This document shows, in pieces, positions 17,979 to 26,664 of a DNA stretch of 64,000 nt (its first letter is position 1; every line of letters starts with the position of its first letter). Under the pieces are notes generated by a model. It did not search any database. It worked only from the letters and a program-made list of their open reading frames with translations, and was not told the DNA's origin. A program made the translations under genes and the position numbers. Location of the stretch: contig PIZR01000001.1 in the NCBI GenBank assembly GCA_002835675.1, positions 424,303 to 488,302 on the forward strand, in the 5' to 3' direction. This DNA is from Bacillus sp. BA3 (GTDB taxonomy: Bacteria; Bacillota; Bacilli; Bacillales; DSM-1321).

Positions 17979-18029
17979 AAAAAACCTCCAAATGATAATT
18001 GACAGAATATTCCTATATAGTTTAATATC

Positions 18030-18041
18030 AGACTACAGTCT
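18030..18041. promoter_or_regulatory. candidate TetR operator
   Basis: AGACTACAGTCT has 5-bp arms around AC and lies about 55 bp upstream of the TetR start. Short and therefore tentative. Confidence 0.3.
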
Positions 18042-18122
18042 AGTTAAATGATTGGTGGTCTATTTAATCTAACGTAGATCATCAATAATCACAACGCTTT
18101 CTTAATCGCATTTCGCATTTTT

Positions 18123-18136
18123 AGAAAGCGCTTACA
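18123..18136. promoter_or_regulatory. cre-like catabolite control site
   Basis: AGAAAGCGCTTACA matches the CcpA cre consensus TGWAANCGNTNWCA at 13 of 14 positions. It is about 200 bp upstream of the MFS start at 18333, which suggests catabolite control of that transporter. It is also 145 bp upstream of TetR on the other strand. Confidence 0.6.
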
Positions 18137-18332
18137 AAGTTTTGGGATCAAGTATGGGGGAGGTTAGTTCAGTTTAAATTAGGAGGTTTTTCAAGTAGAA
18201 GAATTAGGAGGGGGTATCAGGATAAACTTAAAGACCTAGGAATGAACCATAGTATCGGGAAGCAGGAAAAGTGATGTGCGTTAAACGGATTATTTTTTGG
18301 GAAATAGTAGCAGGAAAAGGGAGGAAATTATC

Positions 18333-19652
18333 ATGAATCATTCCAGTGGTGAGATAGAGAAAAGAACGATCAGTAAAACGATGAAGCGCATTCTTCCATT
18401 TATCTTGCTCCTTTATATCATTGCTTACTTGGACAGGGTCAATTTAGGCTATGCTGCTTTACAAATGAATGCAGAATTAGCCTTATCCGCTGAAGTTTTT
18501 GGATTGCTTTCCGGCATTTTTTTTATAGGTTATTTCTTCTTTGAAGTTCCTAGCAACATGATCATGCATAAAGTGGGAGCTCGGATATGGATTGCCCGTA
18601 TAATGATTTCGTGGGGGCTCGTGGTAATATTAACAGGTTTTGCGCAAACAACGATGCATTTATATATTCTCCGTTTTTTATTAGGTGTCGCCGAAGCTGG
18701 TTTTTTCCCTGGTATAATTTTGTATTTAACTTATTGGTTCAGGGCCCGCGAAAGAGGAAGGGCAACAGCGGTCCTGCTTTTAGCCCTACCGATTGGCGGA
18801 TTGATTGGTGCGCCTGTGTCGACATGGATTCTTGACAATATTTCCTGGTTGGGTATGGCAGGGTGGAGATGGATGTTCATCCTTGAAGGCATTCCGGCCA
18901 TTATTATTGGTGTTGTTGTTGTTTTCTATTTAACTAATAGACCAACGAACGCTAAATGGTTATCTAAGGAAGAAAGTGATTGGTTAGAAGGGGAATTGAG
19001 TACGGAAAGGAAAGTAAGCTCGAAAATAAATAAAGTCACTAAGCTTGATATGCTGAAAGATTCGAAAATTTGGAAGTTGGCCCTTTTTTATTTCGCAGGG
19101 TACACATCTATTTATGGATTGTCATTCTGGATGCCAACTATCATAAAATCTTTATCGGAAAATGCAACAACCAATTTAGAAATAGGCTGGTTAGCGATGA
19201 TTCCATCGTTAGTCGGTATACCTGCCGTTATGTTTGTAGGCTGGAATTCAGATCGGACCAATGAACATAAATCACACTTGCTCGTTTGCCTCATGATAGC
19301 AGTTGTCGGATTTATCGGGTGCGGCTTTTCAGATAGTGTCTTTATGATGGTGCTTATGTTAACGATTACATCTTTCGGGTTATACGGATTCAGTGGATGT
19401 TTCTTTGCCTATATGACATTTTTCTTCACTGAGTCCACTGCACCAGTTGGAATCGCCATAGTCAATTCATTTGCGGCTTTAGGCGGTTTTGTAGGACCGA
19501 TGATTCTCGGAACTGTTGCATTTACTCAAGGGATGTTTATTTTATCTGGATTACTTGTATTAGGAGTCATCACCCTATTATCATTAAAATTAACAAGTGC
19601 TTCAGATGAAAACATCGCAAAAGAAGTTGAAGTCAATATTAATCAATTATAA
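18333..19652 (+). CDS. MFS transporter, anion:cation symporter type
   Basis: This 439-residue protein has twelve membrane helices. The N-terminal LYIIAYLDRVNLGYAALQMN is a hallmark of the anion:cation symporter group (phthalate, tartrate and sugar-acid uptake), and YWFRARERGRATA near residue 140 is the MFS loop. I start at ATG 18333 because GGGAGGAAATT is correctly placed for it; a TTG further upstream is not supported. A cre-like site about 200 bp upstream suggests repression on preferred sugars. Likely role: uptake of an organic anion. No catabolic gene follows, and a terminator closes the unit. Confidence 0.85.
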   Translation: MNHSSGEIEKRTISKTMKRILPFILLLYIIAYLDRVNLGYAALQMNAELALSAEVFGLLSGIFFIGYFFFEVPSNMIMHKVGARIWIARIMISWGLVVILTGFAQTTMHLYILRFLLGVAEAGFFPGIILYLTYWFRARERGRATAVLLLALPIGGLIGAPVSTWILDNISWLGMAGWRWMFILEGIPAIIIGVVVVFYLTNRPTNAKWLSKEESDWLEGELSTERKVSSKINKVTKLDMLKDSKIWKLALFYFAGYTSIYGLSFWMPTIIKSLSENATTNLEIGWLAMIPSLVGIPAVMFVGWNSDRTNEHKSHLLVCLMIAVVGFIGCGFSDSVFMMVLMLTITSFGLYGFSGCFFAYMTFFFTESTAPVGIAIVNSFAALGGFVGPMILGTVAFTQGMFILSGLLVLGVITLLSLKLTSASDENIAKEVEVNINQL

Positions 19653-19688
19653 CGGTTCTAAATTTATTGAAGATCAAAAGTGACTAAA

Positions 19689-19733
19689 AGAAACATCATT
19701 GGAAATCACAAGGTTTCCATGATGTTTCTTTTT
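19689..19733 (+). terminator. terminator after the MFS gene
   Basis: AGAAACATCATTGGAAA pairs with TTTCCATGATGTTTCT (one bulge), followed by a T-run. The rest of 19653-19967 is AT-rich with no gene seen. Confidence 0.7.
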
Positions 19734-19967
19734 ATATTTTCATATAGGAAGTAAAAATATATGAGATGAAAATTCCAGTTGAGCATGTCAAAAATTTAAT
19801 CTTAATCGCAGGTTCTTTCCAATAAGACTTGTTTGTAGTTTTCGGCGGGATTAGAATGGAGATGGGATACAAGTGCATTCGAAAAGACCAGGCATTCCTT
19901 TTCTCTTCAAGTTGTGCCTTTATATTTATTTTAATTACACGAATATCAGCAGAAATGAGGTGATGAT

Positions 19968-21437
19968 GTGGAAATTCATTTGGTGGCAAAAGATGAGATT
20001 GAGGCTCAAGGAATTCGATGGATAGTCGAGTCCCACCTAACGGGAGTTAGACTGATCTTATGGAAAACGATTGAAGAATTTGAAAAGGGCATCCGCAATC
20101 AGCAACCGGAATTCGTTATTTTGGATATGGATATTTGGACGGATGAAAGTGAGGCGATGGGTGTTTCATTAAAGCGAAGGGGAATTCGATGGTTAGGGAT
20201 TTCATCTGAGCGAATTTTTCAAACGGCTTATCGAGCCTTACGTTTCCGTGCTGAAGATGTATTATTCCGTCCTTTTTCTTCGGCGGATTTGGTAAAACAT
20301 ATCCAACAATTGCGTTTTCAATTGAGAAATGGTCCAAATCTTCTCTCGTCAAACACCATGGATGATGAGAATGCTCTGGATATTGGGTATCCTGATTTCT
20401 TCTTGACGGACCGAAGGCATGAAAGTCGAATAACCATGGTCGCTTTTTTGACACCTGATAACAAGACCCTGCCATTAGTTTATGATGAATTGCAACGATA
20501 TTCTTTTACTGGAAAAAATCAAATCTTCGCTTTATCGGATTTTATTTTATGTGTCCAGGAAACAAAGCAAGTTGAAGTTTATAAGGAAGAGTATCAAGCT
20601 TTTCTTGCCCACTGGAAAGAAAGAATGGATGAGCCCCTTGCTATCATTATAAAAGCGGCATCTTCAGATGAGTCTTTAAAAAGGATGTATCAGCAAACAC
20701 GTGAGTTTACGAGACAAATCTTTTTTGATGGATATGATATCATTTTAGCCGAAAGTCAACAAACTTCACCTCAAGAGATGGATCCATTCCTCACGCCTCT
20801 TGAACAAAGACTTTGGATAGAAATGCTCGAACGACGGGATGCAAAAGCCATCAGAAACTGGATTGAACGTGAATTCCTTACCTTTGAACGACCATACCCC
20901 GACCCGGAAATCGTTCGTATCCGCCTTACAAGCGTACTCGCGCAGATTCGTAGGCATATGAAATCATACAACTTGCAAAATGCTTCCCTAGAAGCAATAT
21001 ACTATGATGTATTTCAGCAAATTGTACATAAACCCGTCATTCATCAAATAGTAAAAGAGCTGCATGCGTTTACGACGCATATGCTTATGCAGGATCATGG
21101 ACAGTTACAGGAAGGGGCACGCACAATTAGTGAAAAGGCAAGAGAGCTGATCGAGTCCAACTATTGGGACGCCCAGTGGAATCTAGCGAGTTGTGCAGAG
21201 ACTCTGCGTATCAATAAAAGCACACTCAGCCGACGTTTTGCGGCTGAATCAGGCGAGTCTTTTCGAACTACGCTCCATCAAGTTCGAATTAGGGAAGCTA
21301 AACGTTTATTAAAGGAAACGGATTTATCATTGGAGGAAATCTCACAATTGGCTGGCTATTCACATCAAACTTATTTTAATGCCAAATTCAAATTGCTTGA
21401 ATCTTGTACACCATCAGCATATCGGTCTGGATTATAA
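19968..21437 (+). CDS. AraC-type regulator with a receiver-like N-terminus
   Basis: This 489-residue regulator has an N-terminal receiver-like domain (residues 1-118) with the acidic site FVILDMD at residues 49-55. The invariant Lys is replaced by Arg101 (VLFRPF), so phosphorylation signalling may be altered or lost. A long middle segment follows, then a C-terminal AraC double helix-turn-helix (about 385-489) with LASCAETLRINKSTLSRRF and LEEISQLAGYSHQTYFNAKF. No kinase is adjacent. It precedes the hut-like genes on the same strand and is probably their activator. The start is GTG after GAGGTGAT. A strong terminator separates it from hutU. Confidence 0.8.
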   Translation: MEIHLVAKDEIEAQGIRWIVESHLTGVRLILWKTIEEFEKGIRNQQPEFVILDMDIWTDESEAMGVSLKRRGIRWLGISSERIFQTAYRALRFRAEDVLFRPFSSADLVKHIQQLRFQLRNGPNLLSSNTMDDENALDIGYPDFFLTDRRHESRITMVAFLTPDNKTLPLVYDELQRYSFTGKNQIFALSDFILCVQETKQVEVYKEEYQAFLAHWKERMDEPLAIIIKAASSDESLKRMYQQTREFTRQIFFDGYDIILAESQQTSPQEMDPFLTPLEQRLWIEMLERRDAKAIRNWIEREFLTFERPYPDPEIVRIRLTSVLAQIRRHMKSYNLQNASLEAIYYDVFQQIVHKPVIHQIVKELHAFTTHMLMQDHGQLQEGARTISEKARELIESNYWDAQWNLASCAETLRINKSTLSRRFAAESGESFRTTLHQVRIREAKRLLKETDLSLEEISQLAGYSHQTYFNAKFKLLESCTPSAYRSGL

Positions 21438-21472
21438 AAAAGGACGATTCAATAAATGAATCGTCCTTTTTT
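21436..21472 (+). terminator. terminator after the AraC-type regulator
   Basis: AAAAAGGACGATTCA pairs with TGAATCGTCCTTTTT around a 5-nt loop, with a T-rich tail. Confidence 0.8.
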
Positions 21473-21562
21473 ATTTATTTCATAACAATGTAATTATTGA
21501 AATTATTCATAAAAAAATAAAGTTAACGACAAATCTTTAAAATAAATTATAAAATAATCATC

Positions 21563-21600
21563 AAACTATAATAAATTATTCTGAATTTTTCTTATAGAAT
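21563..21600 (+). promoter_or_regulatory. candidate hutU promoter/activator region
   Basis: AAACTATA at 21563 is followed by CTGAATTTTTCTTATAG at 21581. A near-copy, CTGAATTTTTTTATAG, occurs at 25073 upstream of the MFS gene of the same island, along with AAACTATAT (24983) and its inverse ATATAGTTT (25032). The shared wording suggests common control by the AraC-type regulator. Confidence 0.4.
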
Positions 21601-21632
21601 GAATATATAACAAAAACAAGGGGGAAATGAAA

Positions 21633-23309
21633 ATGAACACGATTACAAACAAGGTTATCCGTTATACAGGAACAGAATTGCATACTAAAGGATGGCAACA
21701 AGAAGCAGTGCTTAGAATGCTGATGAATAATTTGGATCCTGAAGTTGCTGAACGTCCAGAAGATTTGGTGGTATACGGAGGGATTGGGAAAGCAGCTCGT
21801 AACTGGGAATGCTTTGATGCAATCGTCAAATCACTAAAAGAGCTTGAAGAAGATGAAACTTTACTTGTCCAATCAGGGAAACCGGTGGCAATTTTTAAAA
21901 CGCATTCTGATGCACCACGTGTCCTGCTTGCAAATTCAAATATCGTCCCTGCATACGCGAACTGGGAAACATTCCATGAACTTGATAAAAAGGGATTGAT
22001 GATGTATGGGCAAATGACAGCAGGCAGCTGGATATATATCGGATCTCAAGGGATCGTACAAGGTACATACGAGACCTTTGCCGAGCTTGCAAAACAACAT
22101 TTCAATAACTCGTTAAAAGGCACCATAACTTTAACGGCAGGTTTAGGCGGAATGGGAGGGGCACAGCCGCTAGCAGTTACGATGAACGGTGGTGTCTGTA
22201 TCGGGATCGATGTAGATGAGACAAGAATTGACAGGAGGATCGAGACTCGTTATACCGATGTGAAAACGGATTCATTGGATGAAGCCATTCGTTTAGCCAA
22301 TGAAGCTAAACTTGCAGGTAAAGCATTATCGATTGGTTTGATTGGGAATGCTTCAGATATTCTTCCGGAAATGATCGCAAGGAACTTCATTCCTGATGTC
22401 TTGACGGATCAGACTTCGGCCCATGATCCGCTAAATGGATATACTCCTTCAGGCCTGTCAATGGTGGAGGCTGCAGAATTACGGAATGCAAATCCAGAAG
22501 AGTATATTAAACTCTCTAAAGCTTCAATGGCCAAACATGTAAGAGCGATGCTTGAAATGATGGAAAAAGGAGCTGTGACGTTTGATTATGGCAACAATAT
22601 CCGTCAAGTTGCGAAAGATGAAGGGGTAGAGAATGCTTTTGACTTCCCGGGCTTCGTTCCAGCTTATATCCGTCCACAATTCTGTGAAGGTAAAGGTCCT
22701 TTCCGCTGGGTGGCTTTATCTGGTGATCCAGAAGATATTTATAAAACAGATCAAGCCATTTTACGTGAATTCGCTGATAATGAACATTTATGTAACTGGA
22801 TTAGAATGGCTCAGGAAAAAATTCAGTTCCAAGGTCTGCCTTCCCGCATCTGCTGGCTTGGTTATGGGGAGCGCGCCCGTTTTGGTAAAATTCTCAATGA
22901 TATGGTTGCAAGCGGTGAATTGAAGGCCCCGATCGTTATTGGCCGTGACCATTTGGATTCTGGCTCTGTCGCTTCGCCGAATCGTGAAACGGAAGCCATG
23001 AAGGATGGTTCCGATGTAGTGGCCGACTGGCCGATCTTAAATGCAATGGTGAATGCAGTGGGCGGTGCAACCTGGGTTTCCGTACATCATGGCGGTGGCG
23101 TAGGAATGGGTTACTCCATGCATGCAGGCGTTGTAATTGTGGCAGACGGAACAAAAGAAGCAGCGGCCAGGATTGAGAGAGTTTTGACAACGGACCCTGG
23201 GATGGGTGTAGTGCGTCATGTTGACGCAGGGTATGAACTGGCAGAGGAAACAGCCCGTGAAAGAGGTATTAATATCCCGATGCTTGATAAAGGAATTGAT
23301 AAACAATGA
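21633..23309 (+). CDS. hutU: urocanate hydratase
   Basis: This 558-residue urocanase converts urocanate to 4-imidazolone-5-propionate with tightly bound NAD+. Diagnostic segments are [34 protein letters not shown] (NAD-binding), [45 protein letters not shown] with the active-site Cys, and [19 protein letters not shown]. Length is normal. ATG 21633 is 8 nt from AAGGGGG, so I prefer it over the ATG two codons upstream. It overlaps hutI by 4 bp. Because the partner lyase is unusual, a modified urocanate such as thiourocanate cannot be excluded as substrate, though the motifs look canonical. Confidence 0.93.
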   Translation: MNTITNKVIRYTGTELHTKGWQQEAVLRMLMNNLDPEVAERPEDLVVYGGIGKAARNWECFDAIVKSLKELEEDETLLVQSGKPVAIFKTHSDAPRVLLANSNIVPAYANWETFHELDKKGLMMYGQMTAGSWIYIGSQGIVQGTYETFAELAKQHFNNSLKGTITLTAGLGGMGGAQPLAVTMNGGVCIGIDVDETRIDRRIETRYTDVKTDSLDEAIRLANEAKLAGKALSIGLIGNASDILPEMIARNFIPDVLTDQTSAHDPLNGYTPSGLSMVEAAELRNANPEEYIKLSKASMAKHVRAMLEMMEKGAVTFDYGNNIRQVAKDEGVENAFDFPGFVPAYIRPQFCEGKGPFRWVALSGDPEDIYKTDQAILREFADNEHLCNWIRMAQEKIQFQGLPSRICWLGYGERARFGKILNDMVASGELKAPIVIGRDHLDSGSVASPNRETEAMKDGSDVVADWPILNAMVNAVGGATWVSVHHGGGVGMGYSMHAGVVIVADGTKEAAARIERVLTTDPGMGVVRHVDAGYELAEETARERGINIPMLDKGIDKQ

Positions 23310-24604
23310 CAAAACCAATTTGGATAAAACATGCCGCTCAACTTGCAACGCTTACCTCTGATAAGAAAGGTCCTCGTTCCAAAGAGGCAATGTCAGAGCT
23401 TGGGTTGATTGAAGATGGAAGTATATGGATGGAATCTGGTTTGATCCAAGCGATCGGTACGACCAAAGAATTGGAAGAACTCTATGCAGATAGAATGCAT
23501 GAAGCTGAAGTCTTTGATGCAACTGGACATTTGGTGACACCTGGGTTAGTTGATCCACATACGCATGTTGTATATGGCGGGAGTCGGGAACGTGAATTTG
23601 AAATGCGTCTTGAAGGCGCAACATATATGGACATTATGAACGCAGGTGGGGGCATTCATGCTACCACCCGAATGACAAGGGAAGCAAGTGAAGAAGAATT
23701 GATGGAGCAAACCATGCGACGACTTGATTCGTTTCTCGCTCATGGCGTGACTACAGTAGAAAGTAAAAGCGGCTATGGAATGAATTTGGAAACCGAATTA
23801 AAGCAGTTGCGGGTGATGAAGAAGCTACAGGAAGAGCATCCGATTGATCTAGTCCCTACTTTTATGGGAGCCCATGCGGTTCCAAAGGATTATAAAGGCC
23901 GCGAGGATGAATTTGTCGATCATCTGATTAATGATATGCTTCCAATCATCTCTGAAGAAAAGCTTGCAGAATTCAATGATGTCTTTTGTGAAAAGGGGGT
24001 TTTTACCCCTGAACAATCAGAGCGGATTTTAAAGGCGGGTAAAAAGTACGGCTTGATCCCTAAAATTCATGCTGATGAAATTGAGCCTTACGGTGGAGCT
24101 GAATTAGCTGCGAAGATCGGAGCCATTTCAGCTGAGCATTTGTTAAAAGCTTCCGATGAGGGGATAACTGCTATGGCGAAGTCAGGCACCATTGCCTGCT
24201 TGCTTCCAGCCACTGCCTTGTATTTACGAGAAGAAGCGGCCCCTGGACGACGAATGGTTGATGAAGGTGTGGCTGTTGCCATTTCAACCGATTGCAATCC
24301 CGGATCTTCACCGACGACATCCATGCCGCTTGTCATGAATCTGGCATGCATTTCGATGCGGCTTACCCCTGCAGAAGCTCTGACGGCGGCGACATACAAT
24401 GCTGCTTGTGCAATCAACAGACAAGAAAGGGTCGGATCCCTTGAAGTCGGAAAACAAGCGGATGTCGTTTTATGGAATGTTGAAAACTATCAGGAGTTGC
24501 AATATCTATTTGGTGTCAATCACGTTAAGTCTGTATGGAAAAATGGTGTGCAAGTAGTGAATGATAAAGTGAATACTGATTCCAAAAGCCTGTCGGGCCT
24601 TTAA
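23306..24604 (+). CDS. hutI: imidazolonepropionase
   Basis: This 432-residue amidohydrolase opens imidazolonepropionate to N-formimino-L-glutamate. Metal and substrate motifs are intact: [14 protein letters not shown] near residue 80, FMGAHAVP near 188, [12 protein letters not shown] near 252, AEHL near 275 and [11 protein letters not shown] near 330. It is translationally coupled to hutU (ATGA). No hutG or hutF for the next step is in the window, so formiminoglutamate must be processed by genes elsewhere. A hairpin terminator follows 30 bp after the stop. Confidence 0.94.
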   Translation: MTKPIWIKHAAQLATLTSDKKGPRSKEAMSELGLIEDGSIWMESGLIQAIGTTKELEELYADRMHEAEVFDATGHLVTPGLVDPHTHVVYGGSREREFEMRLEGATYMDIMNAGGGIHATTRMTREASEEELMEQTMRRLDSFLAHGVTTVESKSGYGMNLETELKQLRVMKKLQEEHPIDLVPTFMGAHAVPKDYKGREDEFVDHLINDMLPIISEEKLAEFNDVFCEKGVFTPEQSERILKAGKKYGLIPKIHADEIEPYGGAELAAKIGAISAEHLLKASDEGITAMAKSGTIACLLPATALYLREEAAPGRRMVDEGVAVAISTDCNPGSSPTTSMPLVMNLACISMRLTPAEALTAATYNAACAINRQERVGSLEVGKQADVVLWNVENYQELQYLFGVNHVKSVWKNGVQVVNDKVNTDSKSLSGL

Positions 24605-24631
24605 AAATCACTATTCTCAATATATGTCTTC

Positions 24632-24676
24632 CCATTCCATCCACTGAAAAATTCAGGGGATGGAATGGGCTTTTAG
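24632..24676 (+). terminator. terminator of hutU-hutI
   Basis: CCCATTCCATCC pairs with GGATGGAATGGG, and the inner CTGAA/TTCAG extends the stem, followed by CTTTTAG. A second hairpin, GTAGGATGAT/ATCATCCTAC, lies at 24708-24732. Confidence 0.65.
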
Positions 24677-24745
24677 AAGTATTCAACAAATGTATAGGTG
24701 CTGAATAGTAGGATGATGATCTATCATCCTACCCAATTTCAGCAT

Positions 24746-24790
24746 TAAACACTTTAACACTTTACAGTGAAATTAAATGAAAGTGTTTTA
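24746..24790 (+). other. leader inverted repeat before a small gene
   Basis: AAACACTTT (24747-24755) and AAAGTGTTT (24780-24788) form 9-bp arms about 40 bp ahead of the small gene's start. They could form a leader stem or be an operator. Confidence 0.35.
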
Positions 24791-24831
24791 AGGAATTCGT
24801 GGAAATGAATCTTCCATGTGGAGGGAATTTT

Positions 24832-24984
24832 ATGTGGATAATCACTATCCATTCGAAAAATGGCATAAAAATGTTTGAGTTTACCAAAGAAAAGGAAGCT
24901 AGGGAAAAATTCGAGGTAATGGAAGGCTGTAAAATACTTAGTGAAGTCATTTATTTCAATGATAAACAATTGATCGAATCTTAA
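24832..24984 (+). CDS. small conserved-looking protein of 50 residues
   Basis: ATG 24832 follows TGTGGAGGGAATTTT, a strong ribosome binding site, and opens a 50-residue acidic/basic mixed protein. It begins MWIITIHSKNGIKMFEF, continues with a KEAREKFEV helix, and has no membrane segment. I recall similar short Bacillus proteins of unknown function. A longer in-frame start at 24799 lacks a site. The gene stands between the hutU-hutI terminators and the MFS gene. Function unknown. Confidence 0.65.
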   Translation: MWIITIHSKNGIKMFEFTKEKEAREKFEVMEGCKILSEVIYFNDKQLIES

Positions 24985-25195
24985 ACTATATTTTCATATA
25001 TTAAATAGAAATTAAAAGGCAGAATGATTTGATATAGTTTATAAAAAGAGTATTATTTCATAATATTCTTCGCTGAATTTTTTTATAGTATTAAGATTAA
25101 TTGATCCATTCAAAGACAGGGTCACTACTGGAGTTTTACAGGAAGAGTGTTTTTTTGATCTATATATCTATAAACCAAAAAATGGAGGGGATTCT

Positions 25196-26581
25196 TTGAA
25201 CGAACAAAAATTCACTATTGACGATGCCCCATTTAATAGGTTTCATTTTCGAATTGCAGGACTTACATTCGGTTCCAGCTTTTGTGATGGCTATTCTTTA
25301 GGGATCATTGCGATGGCCCTGACAGTATTCGGGCCTCAAATGAATATGAATTCAATGTGGACAGGGCTGATCGGCAGCTCTGCTTTAATCGGTCTGTTTG
25401 CGGGATCTTTAATACTTGGAAGACTTTCTGACCGTGTTGGCAGACAGAAAATCTTTCTCGTAAACTTTTTACTTATCACGGTAGCTACTATTTTACAATT
25501 TTTTGTTAGCAGCCCAGAACAGCTTTTTATTTTACGGTTGCTGATTGGATTCGGACTTGGAGGAGATTACGCTGTCGGTACGACTTTGCTTGCCGAGTTT
25601 TCACCAAAAAAGTATCGCTCCTCGCTCCTAGCGTCTATAAACGTAGTATGGACGCTAGGATATGTAGCATCAAACTTTGTTGGTCATTACCTGGGACAGG
25701 TTGGTTCAGATTCATGGCGTTGGATGCTTGTCAGCGCTGCCATTCCGGCTATTGTGGTTTTAATCTTAAGAATAGGAACGCCTGAATCACCAAGATGGCT
25801 TGTAAGCATGGGGCGTGTCGAAGAAGCTCGCCAGATTGTAAAAAAACACCTTGGATCGAACGTTGAAATGGGAGAAACGACGACTGGCATAGAAAATCAA
25901 AAGACTCTGGGGTTTCGTGGACTTTTCAGTAAAAGGCTTCGTAAGCGTTTGGCTTTTGGTGGAATATTCAAATTGACTCTTGTTATTCCGTACTTTGCAA
26001 TTTACACTTTCCTGCCTTCCATACTTAGTACAATGGGTTTTGAACAGAACTTTTTTGCGGATACAATGTTAAATCTATTCTTGCTTGTTGGGGCAATTGT
26101 TGGTCTTTGGCTGCTTGCAAAATTTTCTCGCAGAGGATTTACCATCGGGGCTTTCACGATCCTTTCCGTATCATTGTTTTCACTCAGCTTCTTGCACAAT
26201 GGTTCTCAATTCTTAATGTTGTTAGCCTTCTTGATCTTTACTTTTTTCATGTCAGCGGCATCGAACCTTACATTAGTTTACCCGGCAGAGCTTTTTCCAA
26301 CTGAGATCCGTGGTTCGGGAATAGGTATGGTTACGGCAATTAGTCGGATTGGTTCTGCAATTGGAACATTTCTGCTGCCTGTTTCTTTAAGTTCTTTTGG
26401 ATTAAGTGCCTCAATGGCAGGAATGGCAGCCATCCTACTGGTCGGCTTGATCGTATCGATCGCCTGGGCACCTGAAACGAAGAATCTCTCATTACATGAA
26501 GCAAGTGACCCTTTGCTTGAAGCGGAGAGTTCTCCGAAGGGAACCGCAATTCCCTTTACAGAAAATGAAAAAATAACATAA
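25196..26581 (+). CDS. MFS metabolite:H+ symporter of the hut-like island
   Basis: This 461-residue protein has twelve membrane segments. The motif-A loop is GRLSDRVGRQK near residue 80, ESPRWLVSMGR near 200 marks the central loop, and AELFPTEIRGSG near 365 is typical of sugar-porter and metabolite:H+ symporter members such as ProP, benzoate and shikimate carriers. The TTG start is set by ATGGAGGGG. It lies between hutI and the lyase gene, so it probably imports the island's substrate. A promoter element shared with hutU is present upstream. ProP-like members carry betaines, which would suit a methylated histidine, but that is inference. Confidence 0.85.
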   Translation: MNEQKFTIDDAPFNRFHFRIAGLTFGSSFCDGYSLGIIAMALTVFGPQMNMNSMWTGLIGSSALIGLFAGSLILGRLSDRVGRQKIFLVNFLLITVATILQFFVSSPEQLFILRLLIGFGLGGDYAVGTTLLAEFSPKKYRSSLLASINVVWTLGYVASNFVGHYLGQVGSDSWRWMLVSAAIPAIVVLILRIGTPESPRWLVSMGRVEEARQIVKKHLGSNVEMGETTTGIENQKTLGFRGLFSKRLRKRLAFGGIFKLTLVIPYFAIYTFLPSILSTMGFEQNFFADTMLNLFLLVGAIVGLWLLAKFSRRGFTIGAFTILSVSLFSLSFLHNGSQFLMLLAFLIFTFFMSAASNLTLVYPAELFPTEIRGSGIGMVTAISRIGSAIGTFLLPVSLSSFGLSASMAGMAAILLVGLIVSIAWAPETKNLSLHEASDPLLEAESSPKGTAIPFTENEKIT

Positions 26582-26664
26582 GATTAGCTTCCAGCAAATA
26601 AATGATGAGAAGGACAAAATTTTTTTCTCCTTCTTGATGAGTCATATGAGAGGTGATGTATAAG

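Noticed and set aside
21633..23309. Urocanase as a thiourocanate hydratase
   Set aside because: All motifs I can check, including [11 protein letters not shown] and [10 protein letters not shown], are those of ordinary urocanases; there is no sequence reason to rename it.
24088..24417. 109-codon minus-strand frame inside hutI
   Set aside because: Shadow of a strongly coding frame; alanine/proline-rich nonsense composition.
23306..24604. [10 protein letters not shown] in imidazolonepropionase as an altered active site
   Set aside because: B. subtilis HutI has Phe there, but Cys is normal in Pseudomonas-type enzymes, so nothing is unusual.
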